A stretch of DNA of 62,153 nucleotides. It comes from an uncultured Pedosphaera sp. (lineage in GTDB: Bacteria > Verrucomicrobiota > Verrucomicrobiia > Limisphaerales > Pedosphaeraceae). The stretch spans positions 1-62,153 of the forward strand of contig CAIXFN010000058.1 of NCBI GenBank assembly GCA_903918755.1, read 5' to 3'. Shown here one piece after another: positions 1 to 8,441 of the stretch; position 1 is the first letter of the stretch, and each line of letters opens with the position of its first letter. A model generated the notes under the pieces. The model was given only the letters and a program-made list of their open reading frames with translations. It made no database searches and was not told the DNA's origin. Both the position numbers and the translations under genes were made by a program.

Positions 1-16
1 AATTACAGAAAGAGTT

Positions 17-259
17 TTACACCGGCAGGGAATCGACGTGCAGCAGTTGGAGCAGCTTCTTTTCAAGGTGCCAGAGGTCCCGGAGGGTGTCCTCGGGGAT
101 GTTGAAAGTGCGTAGCGCCACGATGGAGCGCAGGCAGGCGAGGTAGGCGTCGGTGTAGGCAGCGCCAGCCACTGCCGGCAACTCGAACCGTGCCTGCAAG
201 CCACTGACGTAAACGGCAGAACGGTTCAACGCCTTACAAATGTCGCCCAGTGTGTGCAT
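17..259 (-). CDS. Small helix-turn-helix protein, last gene of the restriction operon
   Basis: This 80-residue protein starts with MHTLGDICKALNRSAVYVSG, which fits a MerR/excisionase-type N-terminal helix-turn-helix. It is followed by a leucine-rich helical C-terminus (LRDLWHLEKKLLQLL) that could dimerise. The ATG at 259 is preferred because it lies 7 bp after the stop of the Res-like gene; an upstream alternative at 337 would overlap that gene. It is probably the DNA-binding regulator or an accessory subunit of the operon. No effector domain is visible. The exact family is not recognised. Confidence 0.6.
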   Translation of the reverse strand: MHTLGDICKALNRSAVYVSGLQARFELPAVAGAAYTDAYLACLRSIVALRTFNIPEDTLRDLWHLEKKLLQLLHVDSLPV

Positions 260-266
260 GGCTGAA

Positions 267-3200
267 TCAACCGCCCATTGCCTTTCGGAGCAGTTTACCA
301 ATGTACGTGGCCCTGTCCTCATTTTGGAAGAGGACATTGCGCGATTCTAAATCCTCCTTGCTCATGGGCAGGCCGGTCCCGGGCGTAAGCCAATCAGGCA
401 CTTCGCGAAAGCGCGTGGTAGCGATGATGAAGGAATTCAGGATTACCGCCGGATCGGCAAGGCGCTGCTCTAGGGTCTTGACGGTGCGAAAGAATGAAAT
501 TTTGGGGTCGTCTGCCCCGTCCAAGTTGCGCAAGCCCTTTGGGTCCACAAAGGACACAAATTGACGGCCACCTACCAGCAGCCAGAGAATGAAGTCGGGG
601 TAAAAATTGCCCGCCTCGAAAAAGCCGATGCCCTTCCCGCGACTCAAATTGCGGAGCAGGTAAAGTTCTTTATCCGCGAAAAAGGCCCGGTTGTGCTCGT
701 AAAAGTGTTCCAGGTCCCCAACAAAATCTCGCTCCCCGTCGTTCAAAGCAACTGGTCGAACATCGATCACATCGCTTTTAAGATAAATCAGCGGTTGGTA
801 GAGGTGCTGGCCAAAGCAGATGGATCGAAAATTGGACCATTCCACAGCTTTCAACTCGCGTTGCGCCACGGCTTCCTTGACCTCGGTCAGCTTGGCGATG
901 ATTTCCTTTTCGGACTCATTGATCATGAACCGGTATTCGCTGACAAAATTCTGATCTCCTTCGCCGAGAATCTCGTAGCGCAATTGGGGTGCTTCCCATG
1001 CGGCCTTTTTCGTTTTGAAGAACAGATCGCAGTATTTTCTCAACAGCGCCACGGCGATCTCCTGCCACCGAAAGACCCGGTCAAAGCGGGTGATTTCCAA
1101 CTCTTGCGGCGGGATGTACAGCGTATACCACCCGGGGTCCTGGAGCAAGGCGAGGCAGGCTCCCGCTTCCAGATTGAGATTGAACCAAGAGCGCTCGTTT
1201 TTGAATGTCTGCATCTCGCGGTCGATGGCCGGCCAATCGAAAAAGGCCAGATGCTGGGCCGAAAGAACTCCCTCGTGCCGAGGGGCAATTTCCGCCGTGG
1301 CCGACAAGCCGGGCGCGATCCGGCTCTGGATTTTTGGATACCAATCCACAGTCACCCGACGATCCCCCATATCATCATCCGGCAGACCGAGGGCGGGTTT
1401 GGGTCCCTGGCGCTTGAAATCCAGTTCCGGCGGCAACCGCAGAATCTTCAGCGGCTGGCCCCCGAGGTTTTTGAACGTGGGCAGGATAAACTCAATCCGG
1501 TTTTCGTTGGTGGCCAATCCTTCCTCTTCCAGGTATTCCTTGAATTGCTGCATGAACTGGGCGCGGACCCCGAACACATTAAGCGTTTCCAGCAAATTGA
1601 TATGGTCGGGCTTGAGCGGGCGAGCCTCGTCCACGAAGCCGCTCCGCTTAAGGCCAAACTGGTACCCCTTCAAGCGGACACCACGACCAAACAACTGGAT
1701 TATTTGGGACCCTTCAGTCTGCCCCACATTGAGCAATCCCATGGTGCTGACCCGCCAACTGCTCCAACCTTCCGTGAATTTCTTGGAGCCAATCAGAAGA
1801 TTGATGGTCGAGCCCTTTTCGTTGATTTCGGCAAAAAGCGATTGGGAAAAAGGCCGGTCGGAAACCTTGAGCAAAGCGGGGTGCTTGTCGCACAGATCGC
1901 GGAGTTTGGAAGCGTCGCCGACATTGATGACGCCGAACGGTTCGTTGTGTTCCCCGAGCCGGAGGGCGATCTCGCCGTCGCTGCCGGTCAAATGATCCAC
2001 ATGCAGGGCCGCGACGACGGTCGCATTGAACACGGTTTTGAGGATGTCCGTGAAAATTTCGGCGGGTGTCAGCCGACTCTCAATCAGATACGGATAGGCC
2101 CCGCGAAAAATGTCGCTGCCACTGGTACTGAGCAGGCCGGTATTACCAGACAAGAGGCGCTCAATCCGGGCAACGGAGTCCGCGCCGCCCTGGATAAACT
2201 CCGCGAGGAACAGCAAAACATCCACCACGTCAGAAACGTCCTGGCGGCCCTCGGTGCGAACGGCCGTCACCTTGCTCCCCACCAGAATCCACAGCGGGCG
2301 CTCGATGAGGAACGGGCGGAACGCGCTTTCCTCGCAGGCGTAAAGCACAACCTGCTGGTAAAAGGCGAGCAAACAGGCCGTGAGGTACAGTCGCCGGGTA
2401 TCCTCATTGCGGTCGTCCGCGAGATTCAGGATGCGGTAATCTTTACCGAAGCCATCGCGGTAAAAATACTTGTAGGAATAATCAAACAGCACGCACTTGG
2501 CGTATTCCTCCGTCAGTTCCGGTTTGTTGGCCGCTTTCAGCGCCTGGCTAAAGGTGGCCGAATACTCAAACGAAAAGCCTTGGTCACACAAACGGTCACG
2601 GTTGCTTTTCCATTTGAACCCGCCCGCTCCCCGGTGGCCCTCATCCACCAGCACCAGATTGTTGCTCTCGAAAGCGTCCACGGCCACGGTTTTGTCGCCA
2701 CTGTCCTCGGACAGTTTGGTGACTTCCAGAATCTCCACCGAATGACCTGCGAACAGGCTGGTGCTTTCTTTGACGAAGATTTCCGCCTCAATACCGCTTA
2801 ATGCGAACTCAGCCAGATGCTGCCGGGAAAGCCCTTCGTTGGGCGTCAGCAGAATGGTCCGGTTCAGTTCGCGCTCCCGGCCATGCTGCCGCAGATAGTG
2901 CCGATATTGCAGCAAATTGACGTGCATAAGCAGCGTCTTGCCGGAACCGGTGGCGCTCCAAAATGCGAGTTTCCGTAATTCCTCGCGCCGGTAGGGGCGC
3001 AACGCATCCCGCCCCGGGTTGGCGACGTTAAAGCTGGCAACGTGCGCGTTGAGGTCGGCCAGCAATCGCTCGGGGTCCGAAAAATACCTGTCGAGGTAGA
3101 TTTCAGCGAAAAGCAGACCCAAATATTGGAAGTACTTCCAGCGCAACGGCTCGCCCCGTCGGGCGCTGATCGCCTGCGTGTGGCGAACGATGTTCTGGTC

Positions 3201-3458
3201 GTAGTTTAACAACGCATCCCGGTTCAAATGCTGGCGCTCAAACAGGCGGTTGGCGATGACATGATGGAAGCGGGATATGTTGTTCTCATCGACCCCTTCG
3301 TATGCGGTGTCGTGAAGCCCTTCCGTTAGAGGAACGAAAGAATCCGTTTCAAAGAGCCCCAGCAACCACTGATTCAAGACGAGCCGCTGGTCAAAGCGGA
3401 GCGCCGGGCCTGGAGGGCGACGGGCGCGACGGTTGGTGGTGGGCGCGGCGGGGGGCAT
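267..3458 (-). CDS. Type III restriction Res-like DEAD/DEAH helicase-nuclease
   Basis: This 1063-residue protein has the layout of a type III restriction subunit. A Walker A motif ATGSGKT lies near residue 168, a DEGH box near residue 269, and a motif VI-like segment (QIIQLFGRGVRLKG) marks the second RecA-like domain. Near residues 950-970, FYPDF followed after about 17 residues by VDPKG matches the PD-(D/E)xK nuclease pattern found at the end of Res subunits. It likely translocates on and cleaves DNA that lacks the modification made by the methyltransferase encoded at 5324-8419. It is separated from the AlbA_2 gene upstream by 149 bp, the only large gap in the operon, so it may have its own promoter. 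No frame disruption is seen. Confidence 0.9.
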   Translation of the reverse strand: MPPAAPTTNRRARRPPGPALRFDQRLVLNQWLLGLFETDSFVPLTEGLHDTAYEGVDENNISRFHHVIANRLFERQHLNRDALLNYDQNIVRHTQAISARRGEPLRWKYFQYLGLLFAEIYLDRYFSDPERLLADLNAHVASFNVANPGRDALRPYRREELRKLAFWSATGSGKTLLMHVNLLQYRHYLRQHGRERELNRTILLTPNEGLSRQHLAEFALSGIEAEIFVKESTSLFAGHSVEILEVTKLSEDSGDKTVAVDAFESNNLVLVDEGHRGAGGFKWKSNRDRLCDQGFSFEYSATFSQALKAANKPELTEEYAKCVLFDYSYKYFYRDGFGKDYRILNLADDRNEDTRRLYLTACLLAFYQQVVLYACEESAFRPFLIERPLWILVGSKVTAVRTEGRQDVSDVVDVLLFLAEFIQGGADSVARIERLLSGNTGLLSTSGSDIFRGAYPYLIESRLTPAEIFTDILKTVFNATVVAALHVDHLTGSDGEIALRLGEHNEPFGVINVGDASKLRDLCDKHPALLKVSDRPFSQSLFAEINEKGSTINLLIGSKKFTEGWSSWRVSTMGLLNVGQTEGSQIIQLFGRGVRLKGYQFGLKRSGFVDEARPLKPDHINLLETLNVFGVRAQFMQQFKEYLEEEGLATNENRIEFILPTFKNLGGQPLKILRLPPELDFKRQGPKPALGLPDDDMGDRRVTVDWYPKIQSRIAPGLSATAEIAPRHEGVLSAQHLAFFDWPAIDREMQTFKNERSWFNLNLEAGACLALLQDPGWYTLYIPPQELEITRFDRVFRWQEIAVALLRKYCDLFFKTKKAAWEAPQLRYEILGEGDQNFVSEYRFMINESEKEIIAKLTEVKEAVAQRELKAVEWSNFRSICFGQHLYQPLIYLKSDVIDVRPVALNDGERDFVGDLEHFYEHNRAFFADKELYLLRNLSRGKGIGFFEAGNFYPDFILWLLVGGRQFVSFVDPKGLRNLDGADDPKISFFRTVKTLEQRLADPAVILNSFIIATTRFREVPDWLTPGTGLPMSKEDLESRNVLFQNEDRATYIGKLLRKAMGG

Positions 3459-3556
3459 GCTTTTAATTTTTAGCTAATTCTGACTTCTTCCAGCGTCTTT
3501 TCACTCGAACAAGCAATAATTTGGAATTTTGGGAAAATTACCATAGTTATGGAAGG

Positions 3557-3606
3557 TTCCCCATATCGTTTTGGGCGGCACCCCATAAATGCCCAAATCA
3601 CCCCAT
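3557..3606. promoter_or_regulatory. Direct repeats, possible operator before the Res-like gene
   Basis: In the gap between the AlbA_2 and Res-like genes the octamer CACCCCAT occurs at 3579-3586 and 3599-3606. A CCCCAT core lies at 3559-3564, giving spacing of 20-22 bp, about two helical turns. On the coding strand the unit reads ATGGGGTG. A related 13-mer lies at 11588-11600, in the region in front of the first operon gene. Binding by the small HTH protein of the operon is inference. Confidence 0.35.
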
Positions 3607-3607
3607 T

Positions 3608-5302
3608 TCAAGGCTTTAATTCATACCAACTTCCGCGCTTTTCGCCGTGTTTCAACAAGCGTCCGTCCTGTGTCAGTTTTTTTAACAACATCTTGGCTTG
3701 CTCCGGTTTGACGCGACAGAGATCGGCGACTTCCCGCCGGGTGATGCGGCCATTTTTTCCAAGGTATTGGAGCACCATTTGTTCACGCTGAATGGGTTCA
3801 AACCCGCGCTGACGGACATAAGCTGGCTTCTGGCCAGTATCGCGATAAAGGCTCGCTGAAAGGTGGTAATCGCGGGCTTTGCCAGCGCCGCGAGCTTCGA
3901 TGAGTCCCTTTTCCAGCAACCGATGGACAACGGTTCTGGCCTCGGTTTCAGATTTTTGGGTCAGTGCGGCAGCTTCCGCCGTGGTGAGGCTGCGCTCGTA
4001 CCAAAGCTGGTTTAGCACCAGCAATTCGTCCAGCGACAAGGCGCGTCCCTCCTGGCTTTCCGTAGCGACGAGCCGGACGAAATCGAGATTCGCTTGCCCG
4101 CCGGGCAAAACGAGCACCACATCGGTTTGCGTGCTGCGGTCATAAATAGGCGCAGGGCGTCCGTTGCGCAACTGTTCTTCAAAAAGCGTATCAATTCCGC
4201 GAGCGGTGCGATCCACCAGACCGGCACGTTTGAAAGCGTCCGCCAGCAACAGATTGCGCGGGCGCGGGGGCGTGGTGAGTAGGTTCCCCAAATTGACGCC
4301 TTCGGGGAAACCGCCGGGGTTGGAAATTTCCAAGGATTCTGCGTGCCACTGAATATGGACTGCCCCCATGCGGGTATAATCCCGGTGAACCAGCGAATTG
4401 GAAATGGCTTCGCGGAAAATGCGCTCGGTGTAAAGTGGCACAGGCACGCGCAGCATTCCCACCATGATTTCCTCCTCACGGTTGAGTGCGGCCAACCGCC
4501 CCCGCAGTTCCTCCATGGTGCGTAACAATGGCCAATGGAAAAACTCGTTTGGGCCGAGTTGCCCACTCGTGATCACTTGAAACGCGACCTCATGCGTGGG
4601 CAGCCACCGCCGCAAGGCATCCTCTTTGCCGAAAAGCAACAAGCCTAACACACGGATGGCGGTTTCCGGCCCATTCATTTCCACCGCACCCAACGCCTTC
4701 GCCAGTTCCACGTCCGGCAGTCCCAAAAGATTTACGTCCCCGCGCCCACGGCTTTCCTGCACGTTACGGCGGAAACGCTGAAACTCCAGTGGATCAAGGT
4801 CATCCCATGAAGCGCCGCGCACGACGAAGGTGGAATAATCCTGCATCTGGCGTTCGGCCACCATGCCTTGCATCTCATGAAAAGGAAATGGCACGCACTC
4901 TGGCACGCCCCGGCCTCCCATGGCCCGGCGCACATACTTGGCATCTGACGTGCCAACGGGTGCTCGCGACGGAGGCACTTCAACGACGAGAATTTGCTTC
5001 CCCCGCACCGTCAACAACTCCGACCGGCAAGATTGCGAGGGGCGGGTGCGGTTGGCGATGAGGGCCTGCAACTGATAAACATCCGTTTTCCCGCCGGGGT
5101 GGCGCGGTCGAGCGCCGGAGACACTTCGATCGTCTTCCACGCCGACCAGCAAATAGGCGGGATTGTTGCCGGGACGATTGCATAGGCAAACCACGGCTTC
5201 CACGAGGGCGTTGTCATTTAGAGAAGCATTGGCCTCCCCTTTGAACTCCACGTCCATCGTTTCACCAGCGGCAATCAATTTTTCAACCTGTTCCGGCGTC
5301 AT
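3608..5302 (-). CDS. Schlafen AlbA_2 / ATP-binding domain protein of the restriction operon
   Basis: This 564-residue protein begins with an AlbA_2 (Schlafen-type divergent AAA-4) domain over about residues 1-150, with VEFKGE and YLLVGVEDD as typical segments. A GHKL-like HATPase_c_4 region follows around residues 300-400, with the family-typical FREAISNSLVHRDY and ISNPGGFPEGV. The C-terminal 130 residues look like two winged helices (TTAEAAALTQKSE and ITRREVADLC). Such proteins are common in defence operons and are usually called putative DNA-binding or ATP-binding proteins; their exact role is unsettled. The gene starts 21 bp after the methyltransferase stop, so the two are probably co-transcribed. 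Confidence 0.85.
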   Translation of the reverse strand: MTPEQVEKLIAAGETMDVEFKGEANASLNDNALVEAVVCLCNRPGNNPAYLLVGVEDDRSVSGARPRHPGGKTDVYQLQALIANRTRPSQSCRSELLTVRGKQILVVEVPPSRAPVGTSDAKYVRRAMGGRGVPECVPFPFHEMQGMVAERQMQDYSTFVVRGASWDDLDPLEFQRFRRNVQESRGRGDVNLLGLPDVELAKALGAVEMNGPETAIRVLGLLLFGKEDALRRWLPTHEVAFQVITSGQLGPNEFFHWPLLRTMEELRGRLAALNREEEIMVGMLRVPVPLYTERIFREAISNSLVHRDYTRMGAVHIQWHAESLEISNPGGFPEGVNLGNLLTTPPRPRNLLLADAFKRAGLVDRTARGIDTLFEEQLRNGRPAPIYDRSTQTDVVLVLPGGQANLDFVRLVATESQEGRALSLDELLVLNQLWYERSLTTAEAAALTQKSETEARTVVHRLLEKGLIEARGAGKARDYHLSASLYRDTGQKPAYVRQRGFEPIQREQMVLQYLGKNGRITRREVADLCRVKPEQAKMLLKKLTQDGRLLKHGEKRGSWYELKP

Positions 5303-5323
5303 GGTTTTACGGTAGGGGTTGCC

Positions 5324-8300
5324 TCACACATCCCGCACATCAAACATCAGTCGTTGGAACTCGTCCTCAATGCGGCGGACTTTCCACGTTTCATCAAGGC
5401 GCTTGAGGTTTTCAAGGTTGTTGTCTCCGTTCACATAGACCAGTGCGAATTCGAGGTCTTTGGTGTTGTAGCCCTGCTTTTGGAAAAAGGCGTCCAGGGC
5501 GGCATTGGGATTTTCCGCGACGTTTCGCCAGATGATCAGGGTCTTTTCCCCGGCAGGATTCACGCCGGTGATGACTTTGAACCCGCGAATGCTGTCCATG
5601 TGCCCCACGCGCAGCCCAAGCAAATAATTGAACGTCTCCACCAGGTCCACGTTCATGGCACGCGATTCGCCCACGCTGCCGGTGGCGATTTTTAGCTGGT
5701 AGGAGAACGGGGTTGCGAACTGCGCCACTGCCAGCAACGACGCGCTCCCGGCGCTTTCCACGTCCAGTTGGTAGTGCAGCAGGTAATCCTCGCGCAAGGG
5801 GGCGTGCTGGCGCAGCAGGTCGTCCTGCGCCTCCGTGCGTTTAAATTCCAGATTGTTCAAGGCGTCCTCGTAGGATTCGAGACGGAGATATTTGAACAGG
5901 TGGCTGGAACCTTCCCGCGAGACGGGTTTGCCTGCCCGCCAATTGTTTGAGTAAATCAACTTCTGTATCCGTGGTTTGAGCACGGCGTCAAAGTGCCCGC
6001 CCATTTCCATTAGCAGATATTTGCGGTTTCCCTTGTCTTCTCGGTTGAGATCAATAACCGCGTGCCCGGTTGTTCCGGAGCCGCCGAAAAAATCCATGCA
6101 CCAGCTTTCTGGTGGTGCGGCCATCTCCAAAATACGGCGCACGAAACTAAGTGGTTTTGGAAATCCAAAATCCAGGCCCATGCCGGGAAGGATTGTTTTC
6201 GTATCAACTTGAGTGTCATCAAACATTACCGACTGCGGCGTCATGTTCTCATACTCATCAAGATAGTTCTTAACTCCAGGCACAGTCGTTTCATCTTCAC
6301 CAAAATGAAAACCCGTCGGCTTTCGCGCCGCAATCTCGTCAGTTTTTTCTTGGCCAAACCTCCAATTGTCGGAGATTTTGCACTTCTTTTTTGTTACGGG
6401 GTGAATAAGGACAACATCGGGATACACTGTTGCACCTTCACTTTGGAGCGTGCGGTTTGGATTCCCAGATCGATATACGCCCTTTTCATCAAACTCGGTA
6501 TAGTGGTCGAATGCCTTGAACATCGGGATTTTGGAAATCTCGCGCAAATTCTGCCTCTTCTCTTCATCGGTCAGTTGCATCTTTAGCAGAGCCTTGGTGC
6601 GTTTCTTAAATTCATCGACGTACGGTTTCTTTATCGCCCATTTGTCTGCCCGAGCGCTCGCAGCCGGGTTCTTAATGCTCACGATGCAGTAGTCATGAGT
6701 AGTCGAGAGAAACTGAGACCAACTCTTGGTTGATGGATTAACCCGCACGATGGTCGCCTCCGGGCTGCATCCAAACTGCAATGCTTGTAGCTCCGCCAAT
6801 CGTACATACTCGTGGTCGTCCACGCTGGTAAATAGCGCACCGCCATTGGTCAGCATTGCCGATGCTCGCGCCAAGCGGGACTCCATCATAGCCAGCCACG
6901 ACGAATGCGGGTAAGTATCTTTGTAACAGAAACCATCGCTGCCGGTATTGTACGGCGGGTCAATGTAAATGCATTGCACTTGCTCTCGATAGCGTGCTTG
7001 CAATAAACTAAGCGCGTGGAAATTCTCACCGTAGATCAATAGGCCATCCAAGGCCGCGTCCAGCGTTGCTGCACCTCCAAAAATCTTGTTGTCGGCCAGC
7101 AAATGTTCCTTGAACTCCGACGGAAACAATTTCGTGTCCAGCACCAGAAAACGATTCGCTTTTAGAAACGCCACACTTAGCGGGCTGGTGTAACCGGGAG
7201 TTGCGAGGTCACCTGCAATCTCATTAATGGCAAAAAGTTTCACCCACTCCGCCCGCTGGGCGTCGTTGGCGGCGATCTCTGGGTAAAGCGCTTCCGCCAC
7301 GCGGTCGAGCGTTACGCAATAATTCGTCTCCACCACAAATTTCTTTTTGAGCCAGAGCTTTTTCTGGAAATTTTCCAACTGCTCCAAAAAATCAATGATC
7401 TTACGCGCAATACTTCGGATCGCCTTGATTTTGGCGAGGTATTGCTCTACCCGTGAAGCGGTTTCGGCCTCGATGTCGTCGAGGTGCATGATCTCGTTTT
7501 TGATGTAGAAATCGAGTTCCCGCCGGAGAAATCCGCCGATGTCCTTGTGGATGAAATAATCGAAACTGTTGCGGGCGGTGTAATCTTCCAGGTGTTTTTC
7601 CAGCAGGGTGCGACCGGGGTTTTTCTCGGTGGGGACCAACCGAGCCAAAGAGGGCGCCCAACTCGCGAATCCGGGCGAACCCAGAACGGCAACGCAGGCA
7701 AGCGTGGTCAACTCGCCCTGCTTGCGCTTTTCCGGGTCAGGCCGATATTCGAACCGGATGACCAGTTCCCCCGCACTCTCGAACACCGGACCGGTGGAGC
7801 ACAGAATGAAGCGGCGTTCCTGGCCGGCGATAGGTTTATTGTTGTCCGCTTCGGTGTCCGCCTCCACGAGCTTGAAATGCACCCGCCGCGCATCCGACAG
7901 CTTGAACGTGTAGTCCCGCAAAAACTCGCTGGTCTTGATGTAATATTGGTCGGCGTTGGCCCAATGGAGTTTTACCTCTTCGCCTTCGTAGGGAATGGCG
8001 TACACCCCGGCCTTGTAGCGCCGCAAAGCGAGAAAATCCCCGTCCTGATAATAGCGGCGGAAGAAGTTCGTCAAATCCGAAAAAACCTCGTTCTCCAGTG
8101 CAACCGGGTCCCCCTGGAGGTCAATTTGGGTCTGCAACTCGCGGACTTTAGGCGTTTGCTCCGCCTGCTCGCGGGTCAAGCCCATGCCCTGGCCAGCAGC
8201 GATCACCCTGGCCTTTTCCGCTTCAAGCGCTGCCCGGGCACCAGAATCCACCCGAGCCAAACTCTGCCGCACTTGGGGCAGGAGGTCATTGTCCAAGAAC

Positions 8301-8419
8301 TTCGTCACTTCGGCCCGCTTGGCGTTCATCACGCGATAGATGCCGAAATCGAGATCGGCCTGGTCGAGCATGAACAGTTCCGCCAGCAGGTCTTTCAGTT
8401 TATCCAAATTGGCGCTCAT
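5324..8419 (-). CDS. Site-specific DNA adenine methyltransferase, beta class (Mod-like)
   Basis: This 1031-residue protein carries DPPY near residue 486 and FGGSGTT near residue 775. Motif IV before motif I is the beta-class N6-adenine/N4-cytosine order used by type III Mod enzymes. The roughly 480-residue N-terminal extension, helical and charged, is much longer than in ordinary Mod proteins. The segment between the motifs (about residues 530-760) is the expected target recognition domain. It is encoded by DNA of about 40-50% GC in the lines counted, while flanking parts are about 55-70%. It presumably methylates host DNA so that the Res-like nuclease spares it. It starts 22 bp downstream of the SNF2 helicase gene. 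Confidence 0.9.
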   Translation of the reverse strand: MSANLDKLKDLLAELFMLDQADLDFGIYRVMNAKRAEVTKFLDNDLLPQVRQSLARVDSGARAALEAEKARVIAAGQGMGLTREQAEQTPKVRELQTQIDLQGDPVALENEVFSDLTNFFRRYYQDGDFLALRRYKAGVYAIPYEGEEVKLHWANADQYYIKTSEFLRDYTFKLSDARRVHFKLVEADTEADNNKPIAGQERRFILCSTGPVFESAGELVIRFEYRPDPEKRKQGELTTLACVAVLGSPGFASWAPSLARLVPTEKNPGRTLLEKHLEDYTARNSFDYFIHKDIGGFLRRELDFYIKNEIMHLDDIEAETASRVEQYLAKIKAIRSIARKIIDFLEQLENFQKKLWLKKKFVVETNYCVTLDRVAEALYPEIAANDAQRAEWVKLFAINEIAGDLATPGYTSPLSVAFLKANRFLVLDTKLFPSEFKEHLLADNKIFGGAATLDAALDGLLIYGENFHALSLLQARYREQVQCIYIDPPYNTGSDGFCYKDTYPHSSWLAMMESRLARASAMLTNGGALFTSVDDHEYVRLAELQALQFGCSPEATIVRVNPSTKSWSQFLSTTHDYCIVSIKNPAASARADKWAIKKPYVDEFKKRTKALLKMQLTDEEKRQNLREISKIPMFKAFDHYTEFDEKGVYRSGNPNRTLQSEGATVYPDVVLIHPVTKKKCKISDNWRFGQEKTDEIAARKPTGFHFGEDETTVPGVKNYLDEYENMTPQSVMFDDTQVDTKTILPGMGLDFGFPKPLSFVRRILEMAAPPESWCMDFFGGSGTTGHAVIDLNREDKGNRKYLLMEMGGHFDAVLKPRIQKLIYSNNWRAGKPVSREGSSHLFKYLRLESYEDALNNLEFKRTEAQDDLLRQHAPLREDYLLHYQLDVESAGSASLLAVAQFATPFSYQLKIATGSVGESRAMNVDLVETFNYLLGLRVGHMDSIRGFKVITGVNPAGEKTLIIWRNVAENPNAALDAFFQKQGYNTKDLEFALVYVNGDNNLENLKRLDETWKVRRIEDEFQRLMFDVRDV

Positions 8420-8441
8420 GTGGTCATTTTGCGGCGCTGTT

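Noticed and set aside
561-2801. Long plus-strand open frame opposite the Res-like gene
   Set aside because: It is antisense to a gene with clear helicase and nuclease motifs. Its translation has no domain and follows the complement of that gene's codon bias.
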